Assembly (NCBI RefSeq): GCF_003284585.1
Contig: NZ_QKRX01000004.1
Span: 62,001-126,000, forward strand
Source of the DNA: Nitrincola tibetensis
GTDB lineage: Bacteria; Pseudomonadota; Gammaproteobacteria; Pseudomonadales; Balneatricaceae
Direction: 5' to 3'
Length of the DNA stretch: 64,000 nucleotides
In this document: piece after piece, positions 1-9,189 of the stretch
How the letters are laid out: the number at the start of each line of letters is the position of its first letter
Position numbering within the stretch: the stretch's first letter is position 1
The notes under the pieces: model-generated
Database searches by the model: none
Seen by the model: only the letters and a program-made list of their open reading frames with translations
What the model was told of the DNA's origin: nothing
Position numbers and translations under genes: made by a program

Positions 1-2
1 AA

Positions 3-317
3 CTAAAATCAACACTCACTAAAGAGTGTCGCTTCACCCATTCACAACCCTTACAGGCAATATCACAACCTCGTTATTCAAGTGCGATGATGATTAGCTG
101 GTGTGGACAAGTGCTTGATGCGGTTTGGGGAGAAATTATTCTAACACGCGTAATTCAAGGAGAATCGACGCTCTACACCCTCAGCAAGTCTTGGAGAACC
201 ATTCCCTTTTCTTCAGTGAACGAAATAGGATTACCCAATTCTGAGGTACAACATTGGCAAACCATATTGAATCATTCAAGCGTTTGCAATATGCGCCATC
301 AAACCTGCGCACAATAA
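3..317 (+). CDS. C-terminal part of an unidentified protein (cut by window start)
   Basis: The frame is open from the first bases of the window to a TAA at 315-317, about 104 codons without a stop, so this is probably the end of a gene starting to the left. An internal ATG at 87 would give only 76 residues and has no ribosome binding site. The sequence has an ordinary amphipathic composition with scattered Trp residues and no membrane segment or motif that I recognise. It lies 82 bases before the sensor-kinase homologue on the same strand and may belong to the same transcript. I do not assign a function. Confidence 0.45.
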   Translation, partial: LKSTLTKECRFTHSQPLQAISQPRYSSAMMISWCGQVLDAVWGEIILTRVIQGESTLYTLSKSWRTIPFSSVNEIGLPNSEVQHWQTILNHSSVCNMRHQTCAQ

Positions 318-370
318 AAGGCAATAACATCAACACCTGTTGTACTCTGTAACCAATGCTAACATCTCGA

Positions 371-402
371 AAGGAGACGGGGCTGCCCCATCGCATACTA
401 TG
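371..402 (+). promoter_or_regulatory. Displaced Shine-Dalgarno with small hairpin before the kinase start
   Basis: An AAGGAG at 371-376 is the only good ribosome binding site near the kinase start, but it lies 23 bases from the ATG at 400. Between them GGGG (379-382) can pair with CCCC (386-389) across a three-base loop. Folding this hairpin would bring the site to an effective spacing of about 12 bases. This is an inference from the sequence; a start on an unseen rare codon is the alternative. Confidence 0.35.
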
Positions 403-1767
403 AGACATATTTACTTAAGCTGCCTACTTATCCTAATCAGCCCGCTTGCCCAAGCAAGCTTGATCAACTACTTCAAAACAGCTGATGGCCGCACTAACTG
501 GCAATATATTGCAAATTTTTCTAGCGGTGTTCTAATAATACTTCTGTCGGTGGTGGTTTTTTTTCTCTTCATGACTTGGAGGAAAGCATTTAAAACGAAC
601 AAAGAGCTGACCCTAATCAGGGGGCAGTTAGAAGAGCGCGTTGCTCAACGCACCTCCGCACTAAAAGCCTCTCAAGCCTATTTAGACGACATTCTGTGCT
701 CACTACCTCTGATGCTCATAGGTTTAGATAAAAACCATCTCATTACCCAGTGGAACAACAAGGCAGAAGATATTTCCGGAGTCAGTCGTGAAAAAGCGTT
801 GGGTTCACCCTTATGGGACACCTACCCCACATTAAATATCACAGAAGAGCATTTGAATAGCGCACTTAAAAGTCAAGAAGCTATCTATATCAAACAAAGC
901 CAAAATGGTCTTTACTATTTCAACATTACAATTTATCCCTTACAAAATCAGATGGATGCAGGTGTTGTTATTCTAATTGACGATGTAACCCAAAAGATTT
1001 TAGCTGAAAACATGTTGATTCATAATGACAAAATGTCTTCTATGGGAGAGCTAGCCGCTACGATGGCGCATGATATTAATGCCCCCTTACAGGGAATACT
1101 CTTAGATTTATCAAGCTTTCAAGGCTTACTGACATCCGGCCAACTGATGGCGGAAAACTCCTCATGCGGTAAAGAAGTGCAGCGACTCAACCACCTTTTG
1201 GAAGACGCATCGGAAAAAGGTCGCAATGTGACAGCGATCATTAATAACCTGCTAACCTTCGCACGCCAGCGCAGTGATATTCGTCAAGCTGCTGATCTTA
1301 CTGAAATTACTCAACATGCATTAACGCTAGCGGGTGATGTACTCACTTCATCTAAATACCTGAATTTTTCGGAAATTCGTATTGAAAAAGCATTTGATAC
1401 CAACTTACCGAAAGTAGCCTGCTATATCATTGAGATGCAGCAAGCACTGCTAAGCTTATTCAGGCACACCTATGACGCACTCATTGCAGCACGTACAACC
1501 GACCCTCTTATTCGAATAGAAATCAATCTAGTATATGATGCAATCTGGATAAAGATTCATCACAACGGCGCCACTTTATCCGATGATGAGCAAATGACAC
1601 TCTTTGAACCTTTTTTTAGCAACCCATCTGATTCAGGTAGTGAGGACATGAGTAAACGCCTATCCTTTGCTCACTTCATCATTACCGAACAGCACCAAGG
1701 GCATATCGCTGTGACCTCTGATCCTAAATATGGCACAACGTTTAATATCCAGCTACAGGCACACTAA
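400..1767 (+). CDS. Membrane PAS-type sensor histidine kinase homologue with degenerate ATPase domain
   Basis: From the ATG at 400 the protein has 455 residues: a signal-like hydrophobic start (about 1-20), a second membrane helix (about 41-60), a coiled linker, a PAS-like domain (about 90-205), an HisKA dimerisation domain with the H-box AHDINAPLQ (His224), and a HATPase_c-like C terminus. The H-box is intact. The ATP-binding domain is poorly conserved. The usual Asn of the N-box is His356 (FRHTYDA), the DxGxG box reads HHNGAT (387-392), and no GTGLGL box follows EPFF. It may therefore be a pseudokinase, or act through phosphatase or partner functions. The ATG at 400 is preferred over 340 because it begins a signal/anchor sequence. 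No response regulator is adjacent. The ABC ATPase gene starts one base after its stop, so the two are surely co-transcribed. The fold is clear; signal and output are unknown. Confidence 0.8.
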   Translation: MRHIYLSCLLILISPLAQASLINYFKTADGRTNWQYIANFSSGVLIILLSVVVFFLFMTWRKAFKTNKELTLIRGQLEERVAQRTSALKASQAYLDDILCSLPLMLIGLDKNHLITQWNNKAEDISGVSREKALGSPLWDTYPTLNITEEHLNSALKSQEAIYIKQSQNGLYYFNITIYPLQNQMDAGVVILIDDVTQKILAENMLIHNDKMSSMGELAATMAHDINAPLQGILLDLSSFQGLLTSGQLMAENSSCGKEVQRLNHLLEDASEKGRNVTAIINNLLTFARQRSDIRQAADLTEITQHALTLAGDVLTSSKYLNFSEIRIEKAFDTNLPKVACYIIEMQQALLSLFRHTYDALIAARTTDPLIRIEINLVYDAIWIKIHHNGATLSDDEQMTLFEPFFSNPSDSGSEDMSKRLSFAHFIITEQHQGHIAVTSDPKYGTTFNIQLQAH

Positions 1768-1768
1768 T

Positions 1769-3358
1769 ATGAAGGATACATCTCTGATCTCCTTGAAGAA
1801 CCTATCAATTGCTTTTTCAGGTAAAAAAGTGGTTGATGATGTTAGCTTTGAAATAGCACCTGGTGAATGCTTGGCATTAGTTGGTGAGTCAGGTTCTGGG
1901 AAATCAGTGACGGCTTTGTCGATTTTACAGCTATTGCCTAAAAACATAACCCGCTACCCAAGCGGTGAAATTCTCTATCGTGGTGAGTCATTACTCAACG
2001 AATCTGAAGAGCGTCTAAGGGATTTTCGAGGAAATAAAGTAAGCATAATTTTTCAAGAACCTATGACTTCACTCAACCCCTTACATACGGTTGAAAAGCA
2101 ATTAGCAGAGTCTTTACAACTGCATCAAGCATTGAAAAAAGCGGATATAAAATCTCGCAGCTTAGATTTACTTCAGTTAGTCGGAATCCCTTCCCCAGAA
2201 AAGCGCCTCAAACAATACCCCCATGAGCTTTCTGGTGGACTGCGTCAGCGTGTAATGATTGCAATGGCCCTTGCAAATGAGCCAGAACTTTTGATTGCTG
2301 ATGAGCCAACGACAGCCTTAGACGTGACGATTCAAAAACAAATACTCGAACTGTTACGCACACTGCAAACAAAACTAAACATGGCCGTACTGCTGATTAC
2401 CCATGATCTGGGTGTTGTAAAGCATTTTGCAGACCGCGTATGTGTCATGCACCAAGGCAAGCTTGTTGAAACTCAAACCACCCAATTATTATTTGATCAA
2501 CCGCAAGAAAGCTACACACAAAAATTATTGTCCGCAGACCCTTCTGGCCAAGCTCACCCTCTGAAGCCTAATAGCCCTGTAATTTTGAAAGTGAATCAAT
2601 TGGACGTATGGTTTCCAGTTTACAGTGGATTATTTAAACGAATTACCAATTATCACAAAGCCATCACTGGCGCTCATTTTGAACTCAGAAAAGGAGAGAC
2701 GCTTGGCATTGTTGGTGAGTCTGGTTCTGGTAAAACCACCTTAGCACTTGCTGTCTTACGCTTAATCCAATCATCTGGCGAAATACATTTTCAATCCAAT
2801 GCTCTGCACACACTTAAACAGAAGCAGATAAAACCCTTACGAAAACAAATGCAAATTGTGTTTCAAGACCCATTTGGCAGCCTAAGCCCTCGAATGCTGG
2901 TCGGTGAGTCGATCGCTGAAGGACTTGAAGTTCATGGTGTTAAAGACCCGAATGATATTCGTCGGCGTGTTGAAGAAGCATTGGTTGATGTTGGCTTAGA
3001 ACCTTCATCTGCCGAGCGTTACCCTCATGAGTTTTCTGGTGGCCAACGTCAACGCATTGCAATTGCCAGAGCCTTAGTTCTTCGCCCTGACCTTATCGTA
3101 CTAGATGAACCTACCTCGGCTTTAGACCGTACTGTGCAAAGACAGATCGTCGAACTCCTTAGAGAATTGCAAAAGCGTTATGAGCTAAGTTATCTATTTA
3201 TCAGCCATGACTTGTCCGTTGTTAAAGCGCTGAGTCATCGCGTCATGGTCGTCAAAGACGGAATAACGGTTGAATCAGGGCTAACAGAAGACGTGTTTGC
3301 ATCACCTAAACACCCCTATACACAGTCATTGATGAAAGCGGCCTTCGCCCTTCACTAA
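1769..3358 (+). CDS. yejF: Double-ATPase ABC transporter subunit, YejF/peptide family
   Basis: 529 residues with two complete ABC ATPase halves, as in YejF, where one polypeptide replaces the DppD/DppF pair of peptide importers. Walker A motifs GESGSGKS (about residue 40) and GESGSGKT (about residue 320), signature motifs LSGGLRQR and FSGGQRQR, and Walker B segments LLIADEP and LIVLDEP are all present. It energises uptake of oligopeptides or microcin C-like peptides through inner-membrane permeases. The start is the ATG at 1769, one base after the kinase stop. No permease or binding-protein gene is in the window, so its partners must be to the left or elsewhere. Its tight pairing with a sensor-like protein is unusual. 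Family assignment is certain; the YejF name is by domain layout. Confidence 0.85.
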   Translation: MKDTSLISLKNLSIAFSGKKVVDDVSFEIAPGECLALVGESGSGKSVTALSILQLLPKNITRYPSGEILYRGESLLNESEERLRDFRGNKVSIIFQEPMTSLNPLHTVEKQLAESLQLHQALKKADIKSRSLDLLQLVGIPSPEKRLKQYPHELSGGLRQRVMIAMALANEPELLIADEPTTALDVTIQKQILELLRTLQTKLNMAVLLITHDLGVVKHFADRVCVMHQGKLVETQTTQLLFDQPQESYTQKLLSADPSGQAHPLKPNSPVILKVNQLDVWFPVYSGLFKRITNYHKAITGAHFELRKGETLGIVGESGSGKTTLALAVLRLIQSSGEIHFQSNALHTLKQKQIKPLRKQMQIVFQDPFGSLSPRMLVGESIAEGLEVHGVKDPNDIRRRVEEALVDVGLEPSSAERYPHEFSGGQRQRIAIARALVLRPDLIVLDEPTSALDRTVQRQIVELLRELQKRYELSYLFISHDLSVVKALSHRVMVVKDGITVESGLTEDVFASPKHPYTQSLMKAAFALH

Positions 3359-3368
3359 CCCCCATACG

Positions 3369-3398
3369 AAAAACCCCAACACTTGGTTGGGGTTTTTA
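3369..3398. terminator. Bidirectional intrinsic terminator between yejF and ppiD
   Basis: An AAAAACCCCAAC stem pairs with GTTGGGGTTTTT across a short loop. A T-tract follows on the plus strand and, by symmetry, on the minus strand. It sits between the convergent yejF-like and ppiD genes and can end both transcripts. Confidence 0.85.
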
Positions 3399-3423
3399 TT
3401 AAAACAAAAGAATGATACCTACC

Positions 3424-5304
3424 TCAGTTGCGCTCAATCGTTGCCGCTTGACGCAAACCTTCTACACGACCTTCATACTCTATCTGTCCTTGATTTGACC
3501 CTAGGAAAGATAGCATAAATGCCATTTCATCTTCCGTTAAATCGGCTTCAGCTCGATTAACTTCATCCAATCTCAATAAAGCAAAATTACCATTTCGTAA
3601 GGTTATAACCTCAAATGCTGGCAATTCTTCGGAGTTCATAGCAAAAGCAGCATTGCGTATTTCTGAAGAAACATCTTGAGCCCCACGATTTACACCTGTG
3701 ATTTCAACCCAGGAGTAATCATCACTCATATCCGGCGGAATCTCACCCTCTTTAAAACTGGCGAGCCAAGCATCGGCTTGAGCACGAAGCTGCTCTTTGG
3801 CAATTTCGGTAATCAGCTCAAGTTCGATTGAGTCTTTTGCCTCCTCAAATGTCACCTGCCGTGATGGCTGATGTTGATTCAAGCGCAAAACTACGGCTCG
3901 TTCACGATCCAATTCGATTGGCAGGCTATTTAGTCTGTCTCTTAGCACATCTTGACTAAAGGCTACTTCTACGACGCGAGGATGCCCACCTAACAAGCCC
4001 GTACCACCCTCTCTCGATATCGCTTCAGATGTTATGACCTCTAAACCTAACTCTTCAGAAGGTGCTATGAGATCAGCTGATGAAAACGACAAATCAGCCA
4101 AGCGCTCTAGTGCTTCAACATAGAAACGCTCCGCATCCCGCTCCGCAATTTCATAACGCAGTTCCATCTCAAGATCAGCCCGAGTAGGCATTTCCTCTTG
4201 CTTCACACCTTCAAGTTTAATTAGGTGATAACCAAACTCCGTTTGAATAGGTTCAGAGATACCACCTACGGTTTCCATAGCAAACAGTGTTTCTGCGAAG
4301 GGGCCAACCAACATGTCACGAGACATGAAGCCTAGCGCTCCTCCTTCAGAAGCCGAACCTATATCATCAGAATAAATTTGGGCTAAAGTCGCAAAATCCT
4401 CGCCCTCCTCTAACTTCAACTTCACTTCCTGAATTCTGGCCAACGCAGCCAACGCATCTGTTTGCTCATCAACCTCAATCAGAATATGAGCGGCATCACG
4501 CAACTCTTCACTTCTGAACTCAGCTAGAGCCTGCTGGTAAAGTGATTCTACTTCCGAGTCACTTACTTGACCAGGATCAACGAAAGCCGCTTTTTCGAGC
4601 AAAACATAATCCAGTATCACACGCTCTTCAGTCTGTAATGAACCAGCATTCTGATCATAGCGCGCACGGATTTCTTCCTCAGTCACGCTGACTTGATTCA
4701 AAATTGGCAACAACGAAAGACTGACATATGCGAAGTCCCGAGTCTGCTGATCCAGCGAAACGATACGCTCTATTTCAGACCTAGTCATAAATGAGGACAG
4801 CACATAGCCCGCTCGCTCTTGATCAATCAGAGTTTCTAATCGCAGCAACTCACGATAGGTCAATGGAGTGAAGCCTGCACTGCGCAAAACCAGTTCAAAT
4901 TGATTTCGATCAAAACGGCCATCCACTTGAAACTGAGGTGTATTGACAATCAGCTGATCCAACATTTCTTCAGAGAAGAAAAGTCCTTGTTTTTCAACTG
5001 ACTGAGAAAGCAGAGAGCGCTCTATCAAGCTTTCTAACACCATACGATTAAGTAGATTGTCATCCAGCATTGTAGGATCCGCATCCGGCCCCATTTGTGA
5101 CAGTATTTGGCGGCGCTGCAACTCAACACCTCGCATAAGCTCTTGAGTGCTAACAGCCTCTCCATTCACTGTTGCTATTGGCTTTTCAGATGAACCCAGT
5201 CCAATCAGTGACTCAACACCAAAAAGTGCAAACGTCAGAGCGATCAGACCTACGATAATTTTGGCAATTATACCTTTTGAGTTGTCCCTTATGGATTGAA
5301 GCAT
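3424..5304 (-). CDS. ppiD: Periplasmic folding chaperone PpiD (SurA_N/parvulin family)
   Basis: 626 residues. A single N-terminal membrane anchor (about 13-32, IIVGLIALTFALFG) is followed by a SurA-N-like chaperone domain, a parvulin PPIase domain around residues 260-370 (AAHILIEV ... GGALGFMSRDMLVGPF) and a second degenerate parvulin-like C-terminal part. This is the PpiD layout and length. It is anchored in the inner membrane facing the periplasm and helps newly secreted outer membrane proteins leave the Sec translocon. The ATG at 5304 is chosen because AAGGTG lies 11 bases upstream; a TTG three codons earlier would sit only two bases from that site. It follows lon and hupB, the usual order, but is separated from hupB by a terminator. 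Confidence 0.93.
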   Translation of the reverse strand: MLQSIRDNSKGIIAKIIVGLIALTFALFGVESLIGLGSSEKPIATVNGEAVSTQELMRGVELQRRQILSQMGPDADPTMLDDNLLNRMVLESLIERSLLSQSVEKQGLFFSEEMLDQLIVNTPQFQVDGRFDRNQFELVLRSAGFTPLTYRELLRLETLIDQERAGYVLSSFMTRSEIERIVSLDQQTRDFAYVSLSLLPILNQVSVTEEEIRARYDQNAGSLQTEERVILDYVLLEKAAFVDPGQVSDSEVESLYQQALAEFRSEELRDAAHILIEVDEQTDALAALARIQEVKLKLEEGEDFATLAQIYSDDIGSASEGGALGFMSRDMLVGPFAETLFAMETVGGISEPIQTEFGYHLIKLEGVKQEEMPTRADLEMELRYEIAERDAERFYVEALERLADLSFSSADLIAPSEELGLEVITSEAISREGGTGLLGGHPRVVEVAFSQDVLRDRLNSLPIELDRERAVVLRLNQHQPSRQVTFEEAKDSIELELITEIAKEQLRAQADAWLASFKEGEIPPDMSDDYSWVEITGVNRGAQDVSSEIRNAAFAMNSEELPAFEVITLRNGNFALLRLDEVNRAEADLTEDEMAFMLSFLGSNQGQIEYEGRVEGLRQAATIERN

Positions 5305-5330
5305 TGTTCGCAATACACCTTAGTAAAAAT

Positions 5331-5365
5331 AAAAAAAGCGCACCCTTTCTGAATGCGCTTTTTTT
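5331..5365 (-). terminator. Intrinsic terminator after hupB
   Basis: AAAAAAAGCGCA (5331-5342) pairs with TGCGCTTTTTTT (5354-5365). On the minus strand the stem ends in a run of T, so it closes the hupB transcript before ppiD. The hairpin is symmetrical and could also work on the plus strand. Confidence 0.85.
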
Positions 5366-5455
5366 GACAATGACTAACCAACATCAGTTCGTTCAAACAA
5401 GGGTAAGATTATAATCAAACTGTCTTGTCGAAAAAACTGAGTCAGCACAGCCCCA

Positions 5456-5731
5456 TTACTTATTAACAGCGTCTTTCAGCGCCTTGCCAGGCTTAAACGT
5501 CGGCAGAGTAGCGGCTGCGATCTCAATAGGCTGACCAGTCTGTGGATTACGACCAGTACGTGCAGCACGCTCTTTAACTGAAAAAGTACCAAAACCAACA
5601 AGTGCAACAGATTCGTTATTCTGCAAAGCTTTTGTTACGGCTTCTAGTGTAGCATCCAATGCACGCCCAGCAGCTGCCTTTGGCAGATCTGCAGAAGCCG
5701 CAATTGCATCGATTAGTTCAGATTTATTCAC
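5456..5731 (-). CDS. hupB: DNA-binding protein HU, beta type
   Basis: 91 residues, the normal HU size. [11 protein letters not shown] begins the protein, and the [13 protein letters not shown]-binding arm signature lies near residues 60-70. The protein ends in [12 protein letters not shown] is a small histone-like dimer that bends and compacts the nucleoid. AAGGGGAACA lies just before the ATG. Position between lon and ppiD is the classical gammaproteobacterial order. Confidence 0.97.
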   Translation of the reverse strand: MNKSELIDAIAASADLPKAAAGRALDATLEAVTKALQNNESVALVGFGTFSVKERAARTGRNPQTGQPIEIAAATLPTFKPGKALKDAVNK

Positions 5732-5861
5732 ATTGTTCCCCTTAATGCATCATTATTTTTTACTAAATCAGTTATGTACCCTGCAACCTTAGTGCACTTT
5801 ATACCAACTCAAAGAAACGAGTGTCAACACGCCTGAAGCCCTTTCTTTGCGAGGCCTCACA

Positions 5862-8291
5862 TTAATGTGTACTTACTTGCCCTGGCTCAGGTTTTACGCC
5901 ACTCGTTTCTTTAGCTACGATTTCAGGATCTGTTTCCGGCAAAGGCTCGGGGTAACGAACAAGCGCTATCTCCAACACCTCATCAATCCATTTTACCGCT
6001 TTTATGTTCAGATCAGCTTTAATATTTTCAGGTATTTCTTTTAAATCCCGTTTGTTCTCATCTGGTATGATGACTGTCTTAATACCACCACGATGTGCGG
6101 CTAACAGCTTCTCCTTCAGACCACCTATAGGCAATACCTGACCTCGAAGAGTAATCTCCCCGGTCATCGCAACATCAGAGCGAACAGGAATACCTGTTAA
6201 AGCCGACACTAAAGCCGTACACATCCCTATCCCAGCACTAGGACCGTCTTTCGGTGTGGCACCTTCAGGTACATGAATATGCAGATCGTGCTTCTCATGA
6301 AAGTCTGGAGCAATACCCAAAGACTTACCACGATGACGCACAACTGTCAGCGCTGCCTGAATAGACTCTTTCATGACATCGCCTAAGGATCCGGTATGTA
6401 TTTGACGTCCTTTTCCAGGTACAACAGCGGACTCAATCGTGAGGATTTCACCTCCTACTTGAGTCCAAGCCAAACCTGTTACTTGTCCCACCAGATCGTC
6501 TTCTTCGGCTTTGCCATAATTATGTTTACGAACACCGGAGTAATCTTCTAGATTTTCAGATGCAATCGTTAACGAGCCAGAAGCCAATTTGGCCAGCGCC
6601 ATTTCACGAACAGCCTTACGGCAAATTTTCGCAATTTCTCTCTCAAGCCCACGAACACCAGCTTCGCGCGTATAATAACGGATCAGATCAATAACTGCAG
6701 CATCTGAAATCACAAGTTCACTATCTTTTAATCCATTTTGCTTCAATTGCTTCGGAATAAGATAGTTACGAGCAATGTTTAGCTTCTCATCCTCTGTGTA
6801 ACCCGGAATACGGATCACCTCCATACGATCAAGCAGAGGGCCTGGAATGTTCATTGAGTTTGATGTACACACGAACATTACGTCCGAAAGATCCAGATCG
6901 ACTTCAAGATAATGATCGTTAAACGTACTGTTTTGCTCAGGATCTAACACCTCTAGCAACGCAGATGATGGATCTCCACGATGATCCATTCCCATTTTAT
7001 CAATTTCATCTAAAAGGAACAGAGGATTTTTGACACCCGCTTTGACAATTTTTTGCACGAGTTTACCAGGCATTGAGCCTATGTAGGTACGTCTATGGCC
7101 ACGAATTTCCGCTTCATCTCGAACACCGCCCAGTGCCATTCTGACATATTCTCGATTAGTGGCACGTGCGATAGATTTACCTAAAGATGTTTTTCCTACC
7201 CCCGGCGGCCCAACTAAGCACAAAATTGGCCCTTTCAGTTTTTTAACGCGTTTTTGTACCGCTAAGTACTCAATAATACGCTCTTTGACTTCTTCTAAGC
7301 CAAAGTGATCCTCGTTCAGAATCTTGTCTGCTCGCTGCATATCAAGACGAACTTTAGAGCGCTTGTTCCACGGAATTTGTAACATCCAGTCAATATAGCT
7401 TCTCACCACAGTCGCCTCAGCGCTCATGGGAGACATCATTTGCAGTTTTTTATGTTCACCAAGTGCTTTATTTAAGGCTTCTTCAGGCATCCCAGCGCTT
7501 TCGATGCGACGACGTAACTCATCCATATCGTTCGCGCCTGTGTCGTCCATATCACCCAACTCTTTCTGAATGGCTTTCATTTGCTCATTCAGATAATACT
7601 CGCGCTGACTCTTTTCCATTTGTTTTTTAACGCGGCCACGAATGCGCTTTTCGACTTCAACCAAGTCAATCTCAGCTTCCATCTTGGCCATTAACAATTC
7701 TAGGCGCTCACGTGCACCTAACATCTCCAACACTTGCTGCTTTTCTTCCAACTTGAGTGACATATGCGCGGCAATCGTATCGGCCAACCGACCAATATCA
7801 TCGATATTCTGAAGCGAAGACAGCACTTCGGATGGAATCTTCTTATTCACTTGAATAAAACGTTCAAACTGATCAAGGGCCGAACGTTTATAAATTTCAG
7901 ACTCAGCTTCAGATATTTCTTCTGTGACTAAAGGCCCTAATGTACATTCAAAGTTACTTCCTTCGTCTGTCAAACATTGGATCTCAGCGCGGTACTCACC
8001 TTCGACTAGAACCTTAACGGTTCCATCTGGGAGTTTTAGCATTTGTAGAATATTGGCAACAGTTCCTACATGAAACAAATCAGACGCCACAGGCTCATCT
8101 TCTGAAGCACTCTTTTGCGCGACCAATAATATCTGCTTATCTTGAGCTAAAGCTTTATCTAGAGCATTGATTGACTTCGCACGGCCTACAAACAATGGAA
8201 TAACCATATGAGGGTAGACAACAACATCACGAAGCGGCAATACGGGAAGCTCAACGTGAATTGTGCCATCTTTTGCTTCTAAATGATCCAT
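5862..8291 (-). CDS. lon: ATP-dependent protease Lon
   Basis: 809 residues. An N-terminal substrate-recognition LAN domain ([17 protein letters not shown]) is followed by the AAA+ module with Walker [10 protein letters not shown] and Walker [10 protein letters not shown], and the C-terminal serine protease domain with the Ser of PKDGPSAGI and the Lys of [10 protein letters not shown] forming the catalytic dyad. Cytosolic hexamer that degrades misfolded and short-lived regulatory proteins. Length and all catalytic motifs are as expected. It lies upstream of hupB and ppiD. The genes clpX and clpP, usually found just before lon, are absent here; nfuA occupies that side. Confidence 0.97.
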   Translation of the reverse strand: MDHLEAKDGTIHVELPVLPLRDVVVYPHMVIPLFVGRAKSINALDKALAQDKQILLVAQKSASEDEPVASDLFHVGTVANILQMLKLPDGTVKVLVEGEYRAEIQCLTDEGSNFECTLGPLVTEEISEAESEIYKRSALDQFERFIQVNKKIPSEVLSSLQNIDDIGRLADTIAAHMSLKLEEKQQVLEMLGARERLELLMAKMEAEIDLVEVEKRIRGRVKKQMEKSQREYYLNEQMKAIQKELGDMDDTGANDMDELRRRIESAGMPEEALNKALGEHKKLQMMSPMSAEATVVRSYIDWMLQIPWNKRSKVRLDMQRADKILNEDHFGLEEVKERIIEYLAVQKRVKKLKGPILCLVGPPGVGKTSLGKSIARATNREYVRMALGGVRDEAEIRGHRRTYIGSMPGKLVQKIVKAGVKNPLFLLDEIDKMGMDHRGDPSSALLEVLDPEQNSTFNDHYLEVDLDLSDVMFVCTSNSMNIPGPLLDRMEVIRIPGYTEDEKLNIARNYLIPKQLKQNGLKDSELVISDAAVIDLIRYYTREAGVRGLEREIAKICRKAVREMALAKLASGSLTIASENLEDYSGVRKHNYGKAEEDDLVGQVTGLAWTQVGGEILTIESAVVPGKGRQIHTGSLGDVMKESIQAALTVVRHRGKSLGIAPDFHEKHDLHIHVPEGATPKDGPSAGIGMCTALVSALTGIPVRSDVAMTGEITLRGQVLPIGGLKEKLLAAHRGGIKTVIIPDENKRDLKEIPENIKADLNIKAVKWIDEVLEIALVRYPEPLPETDPEIVAKETSGVKPEPGQVSTH

Positions 8292-8371
8292 AATATGCGT
8301 GCCTCTGTGCAGAGCAGCAACTCAGGTTGAGTTGTGCAAAAATACTTTCTAAGACTATGGGGACATCAACC

Positions 8372-8424
8372 AAAAAAAACAAGCCGATAACCCATAAGAA
8401 GGTTACATTTGTACGACTTGTTTT
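8372..8424 (-). terminator. Possible terminator after nfuA
   Basis: AAAACAAG (8376-8383) can pair with CTTGTTTT (8417-8424), with an inner TAACC/GGTTA stem (8388-8392 with 8401-8405). The minus strand ends in eight T, as expected for termination of nfuA before lon. The large, interrupted loop makes this moderate evidence. Confidence 0.45.
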
Positions 8425-8443
8425 CCGATTTAGTGCAGGAATT

Positions 8444-9037
8444 TTACTTATAGTAAGCGTTAGATGTGTTGGTGTGATCTGTAACGTCCCTGACACCCAT
8501 CAGACCGGGCACCTTTTCAACCAATGTTTTTTCCACACCATCTTTAAGAGTTAAATCAACGGCACTGCATCCTTGACACCCTCCTCCGAATTTTAAAATC
8601 GCCAAAACACCTTGTTCCTCTTCAACCAGCTCAACCAACTTTACCTCTCCACCATGAGCCGATAAACCGGGATTGATATCTGAATATAGAATGTAATTGA
8701 TTTGGTCCTGCATTGGACTATCGGCCGTTACTTTCGGCATTTTTGCATTGGGGGCTTTGATCGTTAGCTGACCACCCATGCGATCTTCTGAAAAATCGAT
8801 AACCGCCTCATCCAGATAAGGGATACTGTTTTTTTCCAAATAAAAGCGCAGCAACTCGTACTCTAACACTTCATCTTCGGAGTTCACTTCATCCGGTCGG
8901 CAGTATGCTAGACAGGTCTCCGCATAAGGCGTTCCTGGCTGAGTAACAAAAAGACGAACGGCAATTCCCTCTACGTTCTGTTTCTCAAGAAGCTGGGCAA
9001 GATAACTTTCTGCACCTTTCGTAACATTTATACTCAT
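8444..9037 (-). CDS. nfuA: Fe-S cluster carrier protein NfuA
   Basis: 197 residues, the NfuA length. The N-terminal half is a degenerate A-type carrier domain. The C-terminal Nfu domain carries the CxxC motif in GGGCQGCSAVD (near residue 150), where two monomers hold a [4Fe-4S] cluster. It delivers clusters to apo-enzymes and is important under oxidative stress. The rlmD gene, whose product needs an Fe-S cluster, is divergently placed 150 bases away. NadA and the formate dehydrogenase in this window are also Fe-S enzymes. Confidence 0.95.
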   Translation of the reverse strand: MSINVTKGAESYLAQLLEKQNVEGIAVRLFVTQPGTPYAETCLAYCRPDEVNSEDEVLEYELLRFYLEKNSIPYLDEAVIDFSEDRMGGQLTIKAPNAKMPKVTADSPMQDQINYILYSDINPGLSAHGGEVKLVELVEEEQGVLAILKFGGGCQGCSAVDLTLKDGVEKTLVEKVPGLMGVRDVTDHTNTSNAYYK

Positions 9038-9189
9038 AATAATTCAGCACTCACCTATTACCATTATTGTTGAAAGCATACACCGAAAATAAACCCGAGT
9101 AAATTTATCGGATATTATTCAGTCAAAAAATCCTACTGCCCTAACCCACAAAAGTTGTTAGAATTTACACATCTTTTAAGGAATCCGGT

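Noticed and set aside
181-408. 75-codon minus-strand frame opposite the left-edge gene
   Set aside because: It overlaps the longer plus-strand open frame and the kinase leader, with no supporting features.
8251-8496. 81-codon minus-strand frame between nfuA and lon
   Set aside because: It overlaps both real genes and a probable terminator, and its composition is not protein-like.
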